From the IMG/VR virus record IMGVR_UViG_3300032073_000100, positions 1-34,741 of that record: a stretch of DNA of 34,741 bases. The stretch is one strand, 5' to 3'. The notes beneath the pieces were generated by a model, which was given only the letters and a program-made list of their open reading frames with translations, did not search any database and was not told where the DNA came from. Positions 8,243-14,790 of the stretch are shown piece by piece (the stretch's first letter is position 1; each line of letters opens with the position of its first letter). Source of the DNA: a virus. The translations under genes were made by a program, and so were the position numbers.

Positions 8243-9059
8243 CTTTTGCCTCCGTTATGTTGATTTTTTTGTAAGTCGATGACTTGGAAAAATACGGTTC
8301 AAGTTGTTTCAAGAGATCGGGATCTTCCTCTTCCAACCTTTGAAGATTGAGAGAGCCTTTCCTTTCAACCGTAGACACGGCAACCCCAAAGCCGAAGCAC
8401 TCGCCCTGGTCTTTAAGAGTTTTACTGATTGCCAATAACTCGTCTTTGATTTGCTTCTCTATCCTTTTCAGGCTTTTGTACTCCTTTGCAATCTCCCCAA
8501 AATCCTCGTCTGTTCGCTCAGATTCAAAATTGTTCCATGCTTCTATGAGTTGGCTAAAGTGATCTTCAGTAATATGACACTCCTGGAGTCGGGTTCTATC
8601 CTCGTCATAGGTGTACAAAAACGTCCTTTCGGCCCCGGAACAGAGTTTTTGATGGACAAGTTGCCAGAATGTAGGGTGCTTTTCGTCCAAATCGTCCCAG
8701 TAGCCACTAGAAGGGCTTGAGGGGCATTTTATCTCCACGATGATGTCTACCCCTCCCAACTCTCCAAAAGCGTCCAGAGAGGCTCCAAATAAGCCCATTT
8801 CATAGCAACGTGGCTCAAGACTTATGCCAAGCTCTTCCCCTACTGCTGCCCTTGCTATGGGTTCCATATTCGACCCTCTAAGCATTGCCTCGTTGACGAA
8901 AGTGGGTTTCTTGTCTGCCTTCTGCTTTCTCAAAGCGTTTTGGGACTGATATGGATTGACGTTCATTACGGTGGGAGTCTCTGAGGCAGTACGGAGTGAC
9001 TCACGCCACTCCAACCACTCCGGGGAACCTTGATCCAGGAAAACCTGTTTATTTTTCAT
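8235..9059 (-). CDS. YqaJ-type viral exonuclease
   Basis: 274 residues. It begins with the QGSPEWLEWR pattern (10-19) of lambda-exonuclease/YqaJ nucleases. The PD-(D/E)XK active site is visible as GSNMEP (Glu66), GASLDAFG (Asp96) and VEIKCP (Glu109, Lys111). Such enzymes resect double-stranded ends to give 3' tails for an annealing protein, and the gene directly upstream, overlapping by 11 bases, is such a protein. Together with SSB they form a Red-like recombination set, which can make the concatemers needed for headful packaging. Length and motif spacing are normal. Confidence 0.92.
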   Translation of the reverse strand: MKNKQVFLDQGSPEWLEWRESLRTASETPTVMNVNPYQSQNALRKQKADKKPTFVNEAMLRGSNMEPIARAAVGEELGISLEPRCYEMGLFGASLDAFGELGGVDIIVEIKCPSSPSSGYWDDLDEKHPTFWQLVHQKLCSGAERTFLYTYDEDRTRLQECHITEDHFSQLIEAWNNFESERTDEDFGEIAKEYKSLKRIEKQIKDELLAISKTLKDQGECFGFGVAVSTVERKGSLNLQRLEEEDPDLLKQLEPYFSKSSTYKKINITEAKDA

Positions 9060-9687
9060 CTATCGCCTCTTGCATCTTCTCATCGAACGCCCTCTTGACT
9101 CGTGCCTCGATTTTTTGCTGGTCCCATCCTTCTTCTGACCAGACTTTCAGACTTTTTTCAGAAATAATTTTTTCGTCAAGTCCTTTTTGAATGATCGCGG
9201 TTTTCACAATCCCTGTTTCTTTTTGTGGCATTTTGCCAATCTTATTTATTTGTTCTTTTATTTTTTCTTTTTCGTTAATTTCTCCTTTAGCATCCTCTGG
9301 CAAATCTTCCCCTGCATAGATGTAAAGTCCTAGACCGTGAAAGGCAATAGTTTTAGTCAGGCATCTTTGCAAGGCTGTGTTCACCTCAAAAGACTTAGGT
9401 TTCTGAATTGATTTATTGACGTTGTTTAGAACTGGAAATGTCTCTGTAAGCGTTATTCCATCCGCTGTTACGCTTGTCTGGACGAAGGCGTAACCGTCCA
9501 AGTCTCTCATATAAGGAAGATAGGAGCCTTCATTGTTAAGAAAAGTGTGCTTCTCAAAAGTTGCGTCAGGACAATGTTCTTTCAACATTTGCCACGCCCA
9601 TGTCCAAGAGAGATAACTGAACTTCCCTTTCTTCTCAACGTGTTTGCTACAGTCAATAGCGTTTAATCTTTTAAAAAGTGTACTCAT
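9049..9687 (-). CDS. Single-strand annealing protein, DUF1071/Rad52-like
   Basis: 212 residues. The N-terminal region carries KFSYLSWTWAWQMLKEHCPDATFE (around 22-45, with YLSWTWAW diagnostic), followed by ALQRCLTKTIAFHGLGLYIYAGEDL (about 115-140), the arrangement of the DUF1071 phage recombinases in the Rad52-like superfamily. The C-terminal third is charged and helical. It should anneal complementary strands produced by the downstream exonuclease. The start has ATCAAGGGGAA five bases before ATG. It immediately follows the 58-aa membrane ORF. Confidence 0.88.
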   Translation of the reverse strand: MSTLFKRLNAIDCSKHVEKKGKFSYLSWTWAWQMLKEHCPDATFEKHTFLNNEGSYLPYMRDLDGYAFVQTSVTADGITLTETFPVLNNVNKSIQKPKSFEVNTALQRCLTKTIAFHGLGLYIYAGEDLPEDAKGEINEKEKIKEQINKIGKMPQKETGIVKTAIIQKGLDEKIISEKSLKVWSEEGWDQQKIEARVKRAFDEKMQEAIDEK

Positions 9688-9688
9688 G

Positions 9689-9865
9689 TTAGTTCCCCTT
9701 GATTGAACATTGTGGTTGAAGGTTTTTGTAATCCGGGTAGGTACCAGAGCAAACGTCTTTCAGATATTGCTCTTCCGCGATTCGTTCACTCTCGAAGTCG
9801 AGGTTTCCAACGAGTCCGATAATCAAAAGAATCGTCGCAAAAATAGTAAAATGTTTAAAAGTCAT
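9689..9865 (-). CDS. 58-aa single-span membrane protein
   Basis: ATG overlaps the upstream stop (ATGA). The N-terminal half is one membrane span (MTFKHFTIFATILLIIGLVG). The soluble part has Cys39 and Cys53 and the segment SGTYPDYKNLQPQC. Small phage proteins with a span followed by a Cys...G-[WY]-PDY...C pattern are common in early regions, and I place it with these. Two cysteines after one span suggest an exported tail with a possible disulfide. The function is unknown. Confidence 0.7.
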   Translation of the reverse strand: MTFKHFTIFATILLIIGLVGNLDFESERIAEEQYLKDVCSGTYPDYKNLQPQCSIKGN

Positions 9866-10143
9866 AGCTGGGCCTCTCTCAGAATTCTGATCGCCTCTGA
9901 TCCGTCAAAACCAACGGAAGGATCGTGCGACTCTGCTTCAAACTTTAAATCATCTTTCCATTGATCGTAGTCTTCAAGGATGCTTTCAAGAAGTTGTAGA
10001 GGATTGTCGCTCTTAGATTTGTCATCAACAGCCTCTTTGATGGTTTCAGCTAAACCATCTTCAGCGTTAATAAATTCAAACCACAAGCTATATTCATCTC
10101 TGTTGATGCGTTTGCTTTCTGAAACAAGTTTATCATTTGTCAT
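9862..10143 (-). CDS. Acidic hypothetical protein, first gene of leftward operon
   Basis: 93 residues from the ATG at 10143, chosen because CAAGGGAG precedes it and because the alternative ATG at 10182 would lie across the promoter and dyad. It is acidic (EDGLAETIKEAVDDKSKSDN, ESILEDYDQWKDD) and predicted helical. It is the first product of the early leftward transcript. I do not recognise the family; small acidic first-genes of phages can be host-interaction or DNA-mimic proteins, but nothing here proves that. Confidence 0.75.
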   Translation of the reverse strand: MTNDKLVSESKRINRDEYSLWFEFINAEDGLAETIKEAVDDKSKSDNPLQLLESILEDYDQWKDDLKFEAESHDPSVGFDGSEAIRILREAQL

Positions 10144-10161
10144 TTGTTTTCTCCCTTGATC

Positions 10162-10175
10162 TGCATTATTATGCA
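10162..10175. promoter_or_regulatory. Dyad 1 (TGCAT-TATT-ATGCA), putative operator
   Basis: Perfect 5-4-5 inverted repeat. It overlaps the -10 hexamer of the leftward promoter and is a candidate repressor or activator site. A second dyad of the same 5-4-5 geometry lies 30 bp away. Confidence 0.5.
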
Positions 10176-10195
10176 CATCCAAAATAAATTATCAA
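10168..10195 (-). promoter_or_regulatory. Leftward early promoter
   Basis: Reading leftward: -35 TTGATA (10195-10190), 16-bp spacer, -10 CATAAT (10173-10168). It is sigma70-like and correctly placed for a short leader before the ATG at 10143. The -35 and -10 are each covered by one dyad. Confidence 0.55.
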
Positions 10196-10205
10196 CTGTT
10201 GTTGA
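10192..10205. promoter_or_regulatory. Dyad 2 (TCAAC-TGTT-GTTGA), putative operator
   Basis: Perfect 5-4-5 inverted repeat overlapping the -35 regions of both the leftward and the rightward promoter. The adjacent 66-aa HTH protein is the obvious candidate ligand. Confidence 0.5.
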
Positions 10206-10229
10206 ATACATAGTAAAAATGGTTATGAT
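10202..10229 (+). promoter_or_regulatory. Rightward early promoter
   Basis: TTGAAT (10202-10207), 16-bp spacer, TATGAT (10224-10229). The predicted start would fall at or next to the ATG at 10236, implying a leaderless or very short leader mRNA unless transcription starts upstream. Confidence 0.4.
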
Positions 10230-10235
10230 GTCAGG

Positions 10236-10436
10236 ATGCTAAAAGAGAAGACGATAGAATTGTTGCGGGAAAGTCCGAAGCCTCTTCCAAAGATTGCAAA
10301 GGATTGTAAGCTAAAAGAAAGGTGGCTATATCATTTGAAGAATGATTATTGGGATGATCCGGGCGTTTTGAAGATAGAAAGGCTGTACGAGTATCTATCT
10401 GGTAAGTCTTTGAATTTAGGCAGAAAAAGGAAATAG
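10236..10436 (+). CDS. Small HTH DNA-binding protein
   Basis: 66 residues. LPKIAKDCKLKERWLYHLKND (about 17-37) reads as a helix-turn-helix and DDPGVLKIERLYEYL (41-55) is the typical continuation seen in small phage HTH regulators. The tail is basic (GRKRK). It faces the leftward operon across a 90-bp control region with two dyads and probably regulates one or both promoters, as Cro-like proteins do. No ribosome site of normal spacing is visible, in line with a leaderless start. The family call is solid; the target is inference. Confidence 0.75.
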   Translation: MLKEKTIELLRESPKPLPKIAKDCKLKERWLYHLKNDYWDDPGVLKIERLYEYLSGKSLNLGRKRK

Positions 10437-10610
10437 TGACCCAACGTGACGGAATAAGAAAACCGTTATCCCAGCGCACCATCTGGACAAAAGGGAAACT
10501 AAGAAATGGATAAATCTGTAGTTTAGAGACTCGTTATTCAATATTGCTATTTCCTCCGTCAAGATTTTAAAAAATCGCTCGTCGGTTAAATGGTTTATGG
10601 GAGAGAGAAA
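10437..10610. other. 174-bp gap before replication gene
   Basis: A gap in a block where genes otherwise overlap. I see no convincing ORF, only very short frames. An imperfect hairpin (ACGG/CCGT around 10452-10470) and AT-rich stretches are present, but no clear promoter or terminator. Confidence 0.4.
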
Positions 10611-11027
10611 ATGGAATATACAGAAGAATTCAAGGAATTCTGGAGCTTGTACCCAAAGCAAACAGGAAAGGGAGCCGCTTTTGCAAGCTGGAAGAAATAC
10701 AAAAAATCAGAGCATGAGCTAATACTAGACCACCTTCCAGAACGGATTAAAACAGATTCAGATTGGTTAGAGGGTAAGTTCATCAAGAACCCTGCTACTT
10801 GGTTGAATCAGAGATGCTGGGAAGACAATTACAAAAGAGCATCTCAGTTCGCAAGAATCGCAGGAATCAAGAAAGAGACCTGGTGTGAAAAATGCGAAAG
10901 CTATAATTTTACCCAAAGGCATGAAGACATCTGCGAGAACGGCGAAGAATTTTATCACGTTCGCTTTAAGAACAAAAAATGGGTTTTCAAAATGTCAGGA
11001 GCAGAGCAACTTGAAACGATCTCTTGA
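10611..11027 (+). CDS. Replication-organiser-like protein
   Basis: 138 residues from ATG 10611, preceded by GGGAGAGAG; an in-frame ATG at 10590 lacks a ribosome site. The segment EFKEFWSLYPKQTGKGAAFASWKKYKK (about 6-32) and FIKNPATWLNQRCWEDNY (about 56-73) match the C-terminal module of phage replication proteins of the O/DnaD-type group, which recruit the host helicase loader. The usual N-terminal HTH domain is absent, so this is a short form. A CxxC pair near residue 92 (WCEKCESYNF) may bind zinc. The first downstream gene overlaps its 3' end. Confidence 0.65.
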   Translation: MEYTEEFKEFWSLYPKQTGKGAAFASWKKYKKSEHELILDHLPERIKTDSDWLEGKFIKNPATWLNQRCWEDNYKRASQFARIAGIKKETWCEKCESYNFTQRHEDICENGEEFYHVRFKNKKWVFKMSGAEQLETIS

Positions 11028-11388
11028 ACAAAACGACTGCTTTCACAAATGGAGTCGCGTGATTGCTGACCACCTTCAAGATTCAGGCGTGGCTGTGAGT
11101 CACGACACTGTGAAAGAGTTAATACTTTTAGAATTGGGGAACACCAAGAAAGTCAAAGTGCCGGGAATGCCTGAAAGAGTTATAGCTATGAGAAGTCATC
11201 AGTACAAACAAATGGATTTTGATCTTAGTGAGTACGATAGAAAAAATAATTTCATCTCGATGAACGCTTTACTTTCTAAAGTGGATGCGTGGGCTGCAAC
11301 CGACTTGAATCTCCAGCTGGAAAGAGTAAAATTTCACAAAGAAGTTTTTAAAGAAGTTTTTGACGGATCGCTGGCTGAAGAGAAATGA
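11011..11388 (+). CDS. NinB-like recombination protein
   Basis: 125 residues if the TTG at 11011 is used (AGGAG lies nine bases upstream). A GTG at 10885 and an ATG at 10921 are also in frame but would overlap the previous gene much more. After the start, KRSLEQNDCFHKWSRVIADHL resembles the RSxxQNxxxxK...I opening of NinB-like phage proteins (lambda orf family), and the KVDAWAATDLNLQL end is compatible. NinB/Orf proteins bind ssDNA and assist recombination. Its neighbour two genes on is a NinG-like protein, which supports the call. Confidence 0.55.
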   Translation: MKRSLEQNDCFHKWSRVIADHLQDSGVAVSHDTVKELILLELGNTKKVKVPGMPERVIAMRSHQYKQMDFDLSEYDRKNNFISMNALLSKVDAWAATDLNLQLERVKFHKEVFKEVFDGSLAEEK

Positions 11389-11624
11389 TGGGGTTTTTTA
11401 AGCACGAACCTTGTTTGAAATGCAAAACGACAAATCCTGGAAAGTTTAAATCTAAGGAAAAGAATTTTTGTCGCGACTGCTTGAAACAGATGAAATTTTC
11501 GCCCCAGAATCAGGATTATTTCAAAGGGCTGGTAACTCAAAAGCTCAACAATCTTTATTGGCCCTCGCCTCCAGACAAAGAAATAGAATATGGAGTGCCG
11601 TTTGCTGAAATGGAAAAAACATGA
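11385..11624 (+). CDS. Small zinc-ribbon-like protein
   Basis: 79 residues, with ATG overlapping the upstream stop. CLKC (10-13) and CRDC (29-32) form a four-cysteine zinc-ribbon-like pattern. The rest is basic and aromatic with no enzyme motif. It lies between the NinB-like and NinG-like genes and ends in an ATGA overlap with the latter, so it is probably an accessory DNA/RNA-binding protein. The family is not recognised. Confidence 0.7.
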   Translation: MMGFFKHEPCLKCKTTNPGKFKSKEKNFCRDCLKQMKFSPQNQDYFKGLVTQKLNNLYWPSPPDKEIEYGVPFAEMEKT

Positions 11625-12034
11625 GAGGAAGAAGAGGACCGCAGAATTTAGAGAAGAAAACTGTCCCTCAGTTACAAAATACCTTATGGCCTATTTTCGC
11701 CAACTATATCAAAGCAGTTCATGGCTCAGAGTGCTTTACTTGTGGCAAGCGATGCGAGGGCAGGGACAGACAAGCCGGACACTTCATTCCCCGGACGTAC
11801 TCTCCAGTCAAATACGATGAGGACAATGTGAGAGTTCAATGCTCTAGGTGTAATGAGTTCTATGCTGGTAAGCCTGTAGAGTATGAAAGAAAGCTTAGAC
11901 TTCAGATCGGAGACGAGGCAGTAGAAAACCTCAAACGAGAATCCACGAAGACTTGGAAGTGGGATCGACAATGGTTAATAGATAAGATTCTCTACTATCG
12001 ACAAGCCTTAAAAGAAAGGGAGGAAGCTGCATGA
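11621..12034 (+). CDS. ninG: NinG/Rap-like recombination protein
   Basis: 137 residues. CFTCGKR (38-44), QAGHFIPR (51-58), VRVQCSRCNEFYAGKPVEYERKL (71-93) and the FANYIKAVHGSE opening (26-37) are the hallmarks of the NinG (lambda Rap) family, with a zinc-binding Cys/His set C38, C41, H54, C74, C77. Rap is a structure-specific endonuclease cutting D-loops and Holliday junctions. This protein is shorter than lambda NinG (about 200 aa), lacking most of the N-terminal extension. It is coupled by ATGA to the PP-loop gene downstream. Confidence 0.9.
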   Translation: MRGRRGPQNLEKKTVPQLQNTLWPIFANYIKAVHGSECFTCGKRCEGRDRQAGHFIPRTYSPVKYDEDNVRVQCSRCNEFYAGKPVEYERKLRLQIGDEAVENLKRESTKTWKWDRQWLIDKILYYRQALKEREEAA

Positions 12035-12909
12035 GCGTTGCGACTGAAAGAAAGTTCAACCCTTATTTTATTAACGAACCCGCAGCAATTTCTTTTAGCG
12101 GTGGTCGAACCTCTGCTTATATGCTTTACAAAGTGCTAGAGGCTCATCAAGGTAGCCTCCCAAAAAACGTGAAGGTTATTTTTGCTAATACTGGTAAAGA
12201 AATGCCTGAAACCTTAGATTTTGTTAAGGCTTGTTCAGACCATTGGGGCGTTGAAATTATTTGGTTGGAGCTTTCTGCAATGCAAAGGGAGAAAAAGCCA
12301 GACAAGAGGGCGGTAATTACAACGGAGTATAGGGTTGTCAATCATCAAACAGCCTCTCGCAATGGAGAACCTTTTAAAATTTTGCTAGACGCAATTCCAG
12401 CGATGCCTAATGTTGTTGGGCGTTACTGTACTGCTGAGTTAAAAATTAGACCAATGACGAAGTATTTAACAGATTTAGGATTTGAGTTACCAGTGCTGAC
12501 TTTGGTAGGTATTCGATATGACGAACAATACAGAGCATCAAAAATTAACGGAACAACTAGCCACGGACAAGAAAAATATCTTCCGCTTTGGGTAGACGAG
12601 GTTGATGTGCGAGTTATTTCTGATTTTTGGAGTTCAAACAATTTTGATTTAGGTTTGCAGGGCCATAATGGTGACACCGCATGGAGCAACTGCGATCTTT
12701 GTTTTATGAAATCAAAATCTAGACGCTTGTCGATAATGAAGGAACGGCCAGATTTATCGACTTGGTGGATTAACGCAGAAAAATTAAAAGGCTCTCAGTT
12801 CAGAAGGGAAGAGCCGAGTTATGAACAAATGCAAATAATAGCGACCGATCAAGGACAGTTGTTTGACTTTGATGACGATCCCTCAATTCCTTGTTTTTGT
12901 GGAGACTAA
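12031..12909 (+). CDS. PAPS-reductase-family PP-loop protein
   Basis: 292 residues. The PP-loop is SFSGGRTSAY (21-30), followed by VIFANTGKEMPETLDFV (49-65), the usual second segment of the PAPS reductase/DndC superfamily. RYCTAELKIRP (131-141) carries the conserved cysteine, CDLC (221-224) is a CxxC pair and CFCGD closes the protein. Enzymes of this superfamily activate a substrate by adenylation, often for sulfur transfer. Phage members are common and their true substrate is not settled; sulfate reduction is unlikely here and nucleic-acid modification is a possibility. It is coupled at the start by ATGA to ninG. Confidence 0.82.
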   Translation: MSVATERKFNPYFINEPAAISFSGGRTSAYMLYKVLEAHQGSLPKNVKVIFANTGKEMPETLDFVKACSDHWGVEIIWLELSAMQREKKPDKRAVITTEYRVVNHQTASRNGEPFKILLDAIPAMPNVVGRYCTAELKIRPMTKYLTDLGFELPVLTLVGIRYDEQYRASKINGTTSHGQEKYLPLWVDEVDVRVISDFWSSNNFDLGLQGHNGDTAWSNCDLCFMKSKSRRLSIMKERPDLSTWWINAEKLKGSQFRREEPSYEQMQIIATDQGQLFDFDDDPSIPCFCGD

Positions 12910-12911
12910 AC

Positions 12912-13292
12912 ATGAGCCTATTAACTTCACTGATTGCGCCAGTTGCTAACATTGCTACCGGGATCATAAAAAACAGAGGCGAGATTTTCAAAGCAAAACA
13001 CGAAGCTAAAATGTCTCAGATTCAGAATGACGCAGATTGGGAATCGAAGATGGCCGATGCTTCTGCTAATTCGTGGAAAGACGAGTGGTTTACAATTTTA
13101 CTTTCCATACCTTTACTAGCAGTCGGTGCAGGAGTTGTTATGGATGATCCCCTTATCATTGACCGAGTAAAATCAGGCTTTCAGGCTCTTGAAGAGTTGC
13201 CAGATTGGTACAGCTATCTTTTATTCCTAGCAGTCTCCGCATCTTTTGGAGTGAAAGGCGTTGATAAACTTATGAACATGAGAAAGAAATGA
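12912..13292 (+). CDS. Holin-like membrane protein
   Basis: 126 residues from ATG 12912, preceded by GGAG seven bases upstream. The N-terminus is amphipathic (MSLLTSLIAPVANIATGII); a charged segment ending in SWKDEW precedes two hydrophobic spans (about 59-75 and 98-115). The arrangement matches the three-span holin group seen in phages and gene-transfer agents (3TM holin). It heads the lysis cluster (this protein, an EF-hand membrane protein, a 21-aa peptide and the lysozyme), so a pore-forming role in timing lysis is likely. Confidence 0.7.
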   Translation: MSLLTSLIAPVANIATGIIKNRGEIFKAKHEAKMSQIQNDADWESKMADASANSWKDEWFTILLSIPLLAVGAGVVMDDPLIIDRVKSGFQALEELPDWYSYLLFLAVSASFGVKGVDKLMNMRKK

Positions 13293-13612
13293 ACAAAGAA
13301 CTAGAGCCGGGAAGTGAATATAACAAGTATGATACTGACGGAGATGGCGTAGTTACAGATGCAGAACTCGCCACCACTGAGAGACTGCAAGCCTTAGAGT
13401 TGCAGAATGAAAAAGCCGATGCTCAGAAAACAATGTGCTGGTTTGCGTTATGGGGGATGCTCCTCTATCCAAGTGGAATTGTAATTACCTCGTTTTTAAA
13501 ACTGGATTCGGCTGCTACCATACTCGGGGACATTGCATCCGTTTACTTCATTAGTGTCTCAGGTTTGATCGCGGCCTTTTTTGGGTTCCAAAGTTTTAAT
13601 GGTAAAAAATAA
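13289..13612 (+). CDS. EF-hand two-span membrane protein of the lysis cluster
   Basis: 107 residues; ATGA overlap with the holin-like gene. DTDGDGVVTDAE (15-26) is a canonical EF-hand calcium loop, followed by a short helix and two hydrophobic spans (about 50-68 and 78-100). Membrane proteins of this design sit next to lysozymes in other phages, but their role is unproved; a second holin or regulator is the likely reading. The EF-hand would be cytoplasmic or periplasmic depending on topology, which I cannot fix. Confidence 0.75.
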   Translation: MNKELEPGSEYNKYDTDGDGVVTDAELATTERLQALELQNEKADAQKTMCWFALWGMLLYPSGIVITSFLKLDSAATILGDIASVYFISVSGLIAAFFGFQSFNGKK

Positions 13613-13677
13613 TGGAAATACTGATCGCAGTTGGTTTTATTCTCGGATACGTTTTGGGAAAACACTATGGCCGTTAA
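13612..13677 (+). CDS. 21-aa single-span peptide
   Basis: Start overlaps the previous stop (TAATG). The peptide MEILIAVGFILGYVLGKHYGR is one hydrophobic helix with small residues spaced G8-G12-G16, ending in a basic tail. It overlaps the lysozyme start. Coupling and the clean transmembrane character argue it is made; a lysis-helper role is inferred from position only. Confidence 0.55.
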   Translation: MEILIAVGFILGYVLGKHYGR

Positions 13678-14155
13678 CCTAGATCAGTTGTACGAAGAAA
13701 TCAAAGCAGACGAGGGACTTGTCACAAACGACGAGGGCGAGTCTCTGATCTATAGGTGTACCGAGGGCTATTTGACTTGTGGCATAGGGCATAAAATCGT
13801 AGAAGGAGATGCAGAGTATGGATTCGTGGAAGGCGATACTGTACCGATGGACTCGGTTAAGAAACATTTTGAGAAAGACGTTCAAACAGCTATTGAAGAC
13901 TGTCGAGCAATTTATGGCGAGGGATTTGATTCGTGGAGCGAAGAACGCTGTCATATCGTTACTAACATGGCTTTTCAATTGGGTCGAAAAGGTTTATCTG
14001 GCTTTAAGAAGTTTAATGCGTACTTTCAAGAAGGAGCTTATGGCGGTGCGGCGTTGGAAATGATGGACAGCCGTTGGGCAATTCATCAAACCCCGAACCG
14101 AGCTACAAGACTGAAAGATCGAGTTCTAGCTTTAGCTGATGACCCTAGCCGATAA
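13667..14155 (+). CDS. Endolysin, T4-type lysozyme
   Basis: 162 residues from ATG 13667; a TTG further upstream is less likely. Catalytic pattern: Glu16 in KADEG, then Cys31 and Thr37 (C-5aa-T), followed by GIGH (39-42). The segment between Glu and Cys is longer than in T4 lysozyme by about six residues. The C-terminal domain has NMAFQLG, FKKFN and MMDSRWA..TPNRATRL, the usual lysozyme end. It cleaves the peptidoglycan glycan chain and lacks a signal peptide, so it needs the holin-like proteins just upstream. A fragment of a second, divergent lysozyme lies at 6074. Confidence 0.93.
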   Translation: MAVNLDQLYEEIKADEGLVTNDEGESLIYRCTEGYLTCGIGHKIVEGDAEYGFVEGDTVPMDSVKKHFEKDVQTAIEDCRAIYGEGFDSWSEERCHIVTNMAFQLGRKGLSGFKKFNAYFQEGAYGGAALEMMDSRWAIHQTPNRATRLKDRVLALADDPSR

Positions 14156-14549
14156 AGCTGATAAGTTGATAGAGTTGTGGGTGAGGGAACTGGCTCAAGA
14201 ATCAGCCAATCCCTACAAAGCTCAGAGCCTTTTAGACGGACACTTTGCCCTTGAGGTAGGAGGTAAGCGAAATCCTTTGAAGTCATACATCAACGCAAAG
14301 GAAACAAAATCACCGCCCAGGGACGTTATCAGCAGCGATTTGATTTTAATTGACTCGATCATTGGTCAGATTAGCAAAGTAAACAGTAAGTACCCTCTAG
14401 TATTAAAGTGGTTTTACAGCACAGGAGACATGAAGCGAGTAGCGAAAGAGGCAAACGTCAGCCTTACGAAAGCGCGAGAACTGAAGAATACAGCATTTGA
14501 TTTGGTGCAAGTTTTATTAGATGAAAAACTAGGAAAGAACTATGCGTAA
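14139..14549 (+). CDS. Late transcription regulator, Q/RinA-like
   Basis: 136 residues, overlapping the lysozyme end by 17 bases. The C-terminal half YPLVLKWFYSTGDMKRVAKEANVSLTKARELKNTAFDLV (about 85-123) reads as a sigma-like helix-turn-helix, as in phage antiterminators of the Q type and RinA/ArpU activators. Such proteins switch on the late operon. The late operon starts 1.5 kb downstream behind a leader with strong hairpins, a fitting target. A small terminase is the alternative, but a better candidate lies next to TerL. Confidence 0.6.
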   Translation: MTLADKADKLIELWVRELAQESANPYKAQSLLDGHFALEVGGKRNPLKSYINAKETKSPPRDVISSDLILIDSIIGQISKVNSKYPLVLKWFYSTGDMKRVAKEANVSLTKARELKNTAFDLVQVLLDEKLGKNYA

Positions 14550-14646
14550 ATTATGGGAAAAGATTAAAAAATGGTTGGGCTTGACCTCTGAGGTAGAACC
14601 CCCAAAAGCCAAGCCCGGAAAAGCTAAGCGGAAGAAAGCCCTCTAG
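14542..14646 (+). CDS. 34-aa basic peptide
   Basis: ATG overlaps the upstream gene's end, with AGGAAAG before it. The peptide starts amphipathic (MRKLWEKIKKWLGL) and ends Lys/Pro-rich (PPKAKPGKAKRKK). It overlaps the convergent RHH-like gene by 23 bp. It is probably real from coupling; the function is unknown. Confidence 0.45.
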   Translation: MRKLWEKIKKWLGLTSEVEPPKAKPGKAKRKKAL

Positions 14647-14788
14647 CAAAATCTAACAGCTTTTTCCTGAACTGAGGGAGGACATAAACCTCAACCTTCT
14701 GAAGTCCCTGCCGTTTGCGTTTCAGCCTGTGGCGTTTAACCCGGTCACGATTGAGCCGGGCTTTTTTCTCTTCTTTGGTTTCGTTCAT
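14624..14788 (-). CDS. Ribbon-helix-helix-like small protein
   Basis: 54 residues, with GGAGG upstream of ATG. The N-terminus is very basic (KARLNRDRVKRHRLKRKRQG); KVEVYVLPQFRKKLLDFA (31-48) reads as a beta-strand followed by a helix, as in RHH transcription factors (Arc/MetJ class). It may bind the operators at 15738-15776, but this is speculation. It is the last gene of the small leftward cluster. Confidence 0.6.
   Translation of the reverse strand: MNETKEEKKARLNRDRVKRHRLKRKRQGLQKVEVYVLPQFRKKLLDFARGLSSA
14740..14767 (+). terminator. Putative rightward terminator
   Basis: CCCGG (14740-14744), 11-nt loop, CCGGG (14756-14760), then C and six T. It fits the end of the rightward middle operon. 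It lies antisense inside the RHH-like gene, so the same bases code for its Arg/Lys-rich N-terminus. Confidence 0.45.
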
Positions 14789-14790
14789 GC

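Noticed and set aside
14139-14549. Small terminase subunit as identity of the Q-like gene
   Set aside because: It sits 2.8 kb from TerL with the control region between; the protein at 16696 is adjacent to TerL and fits better.
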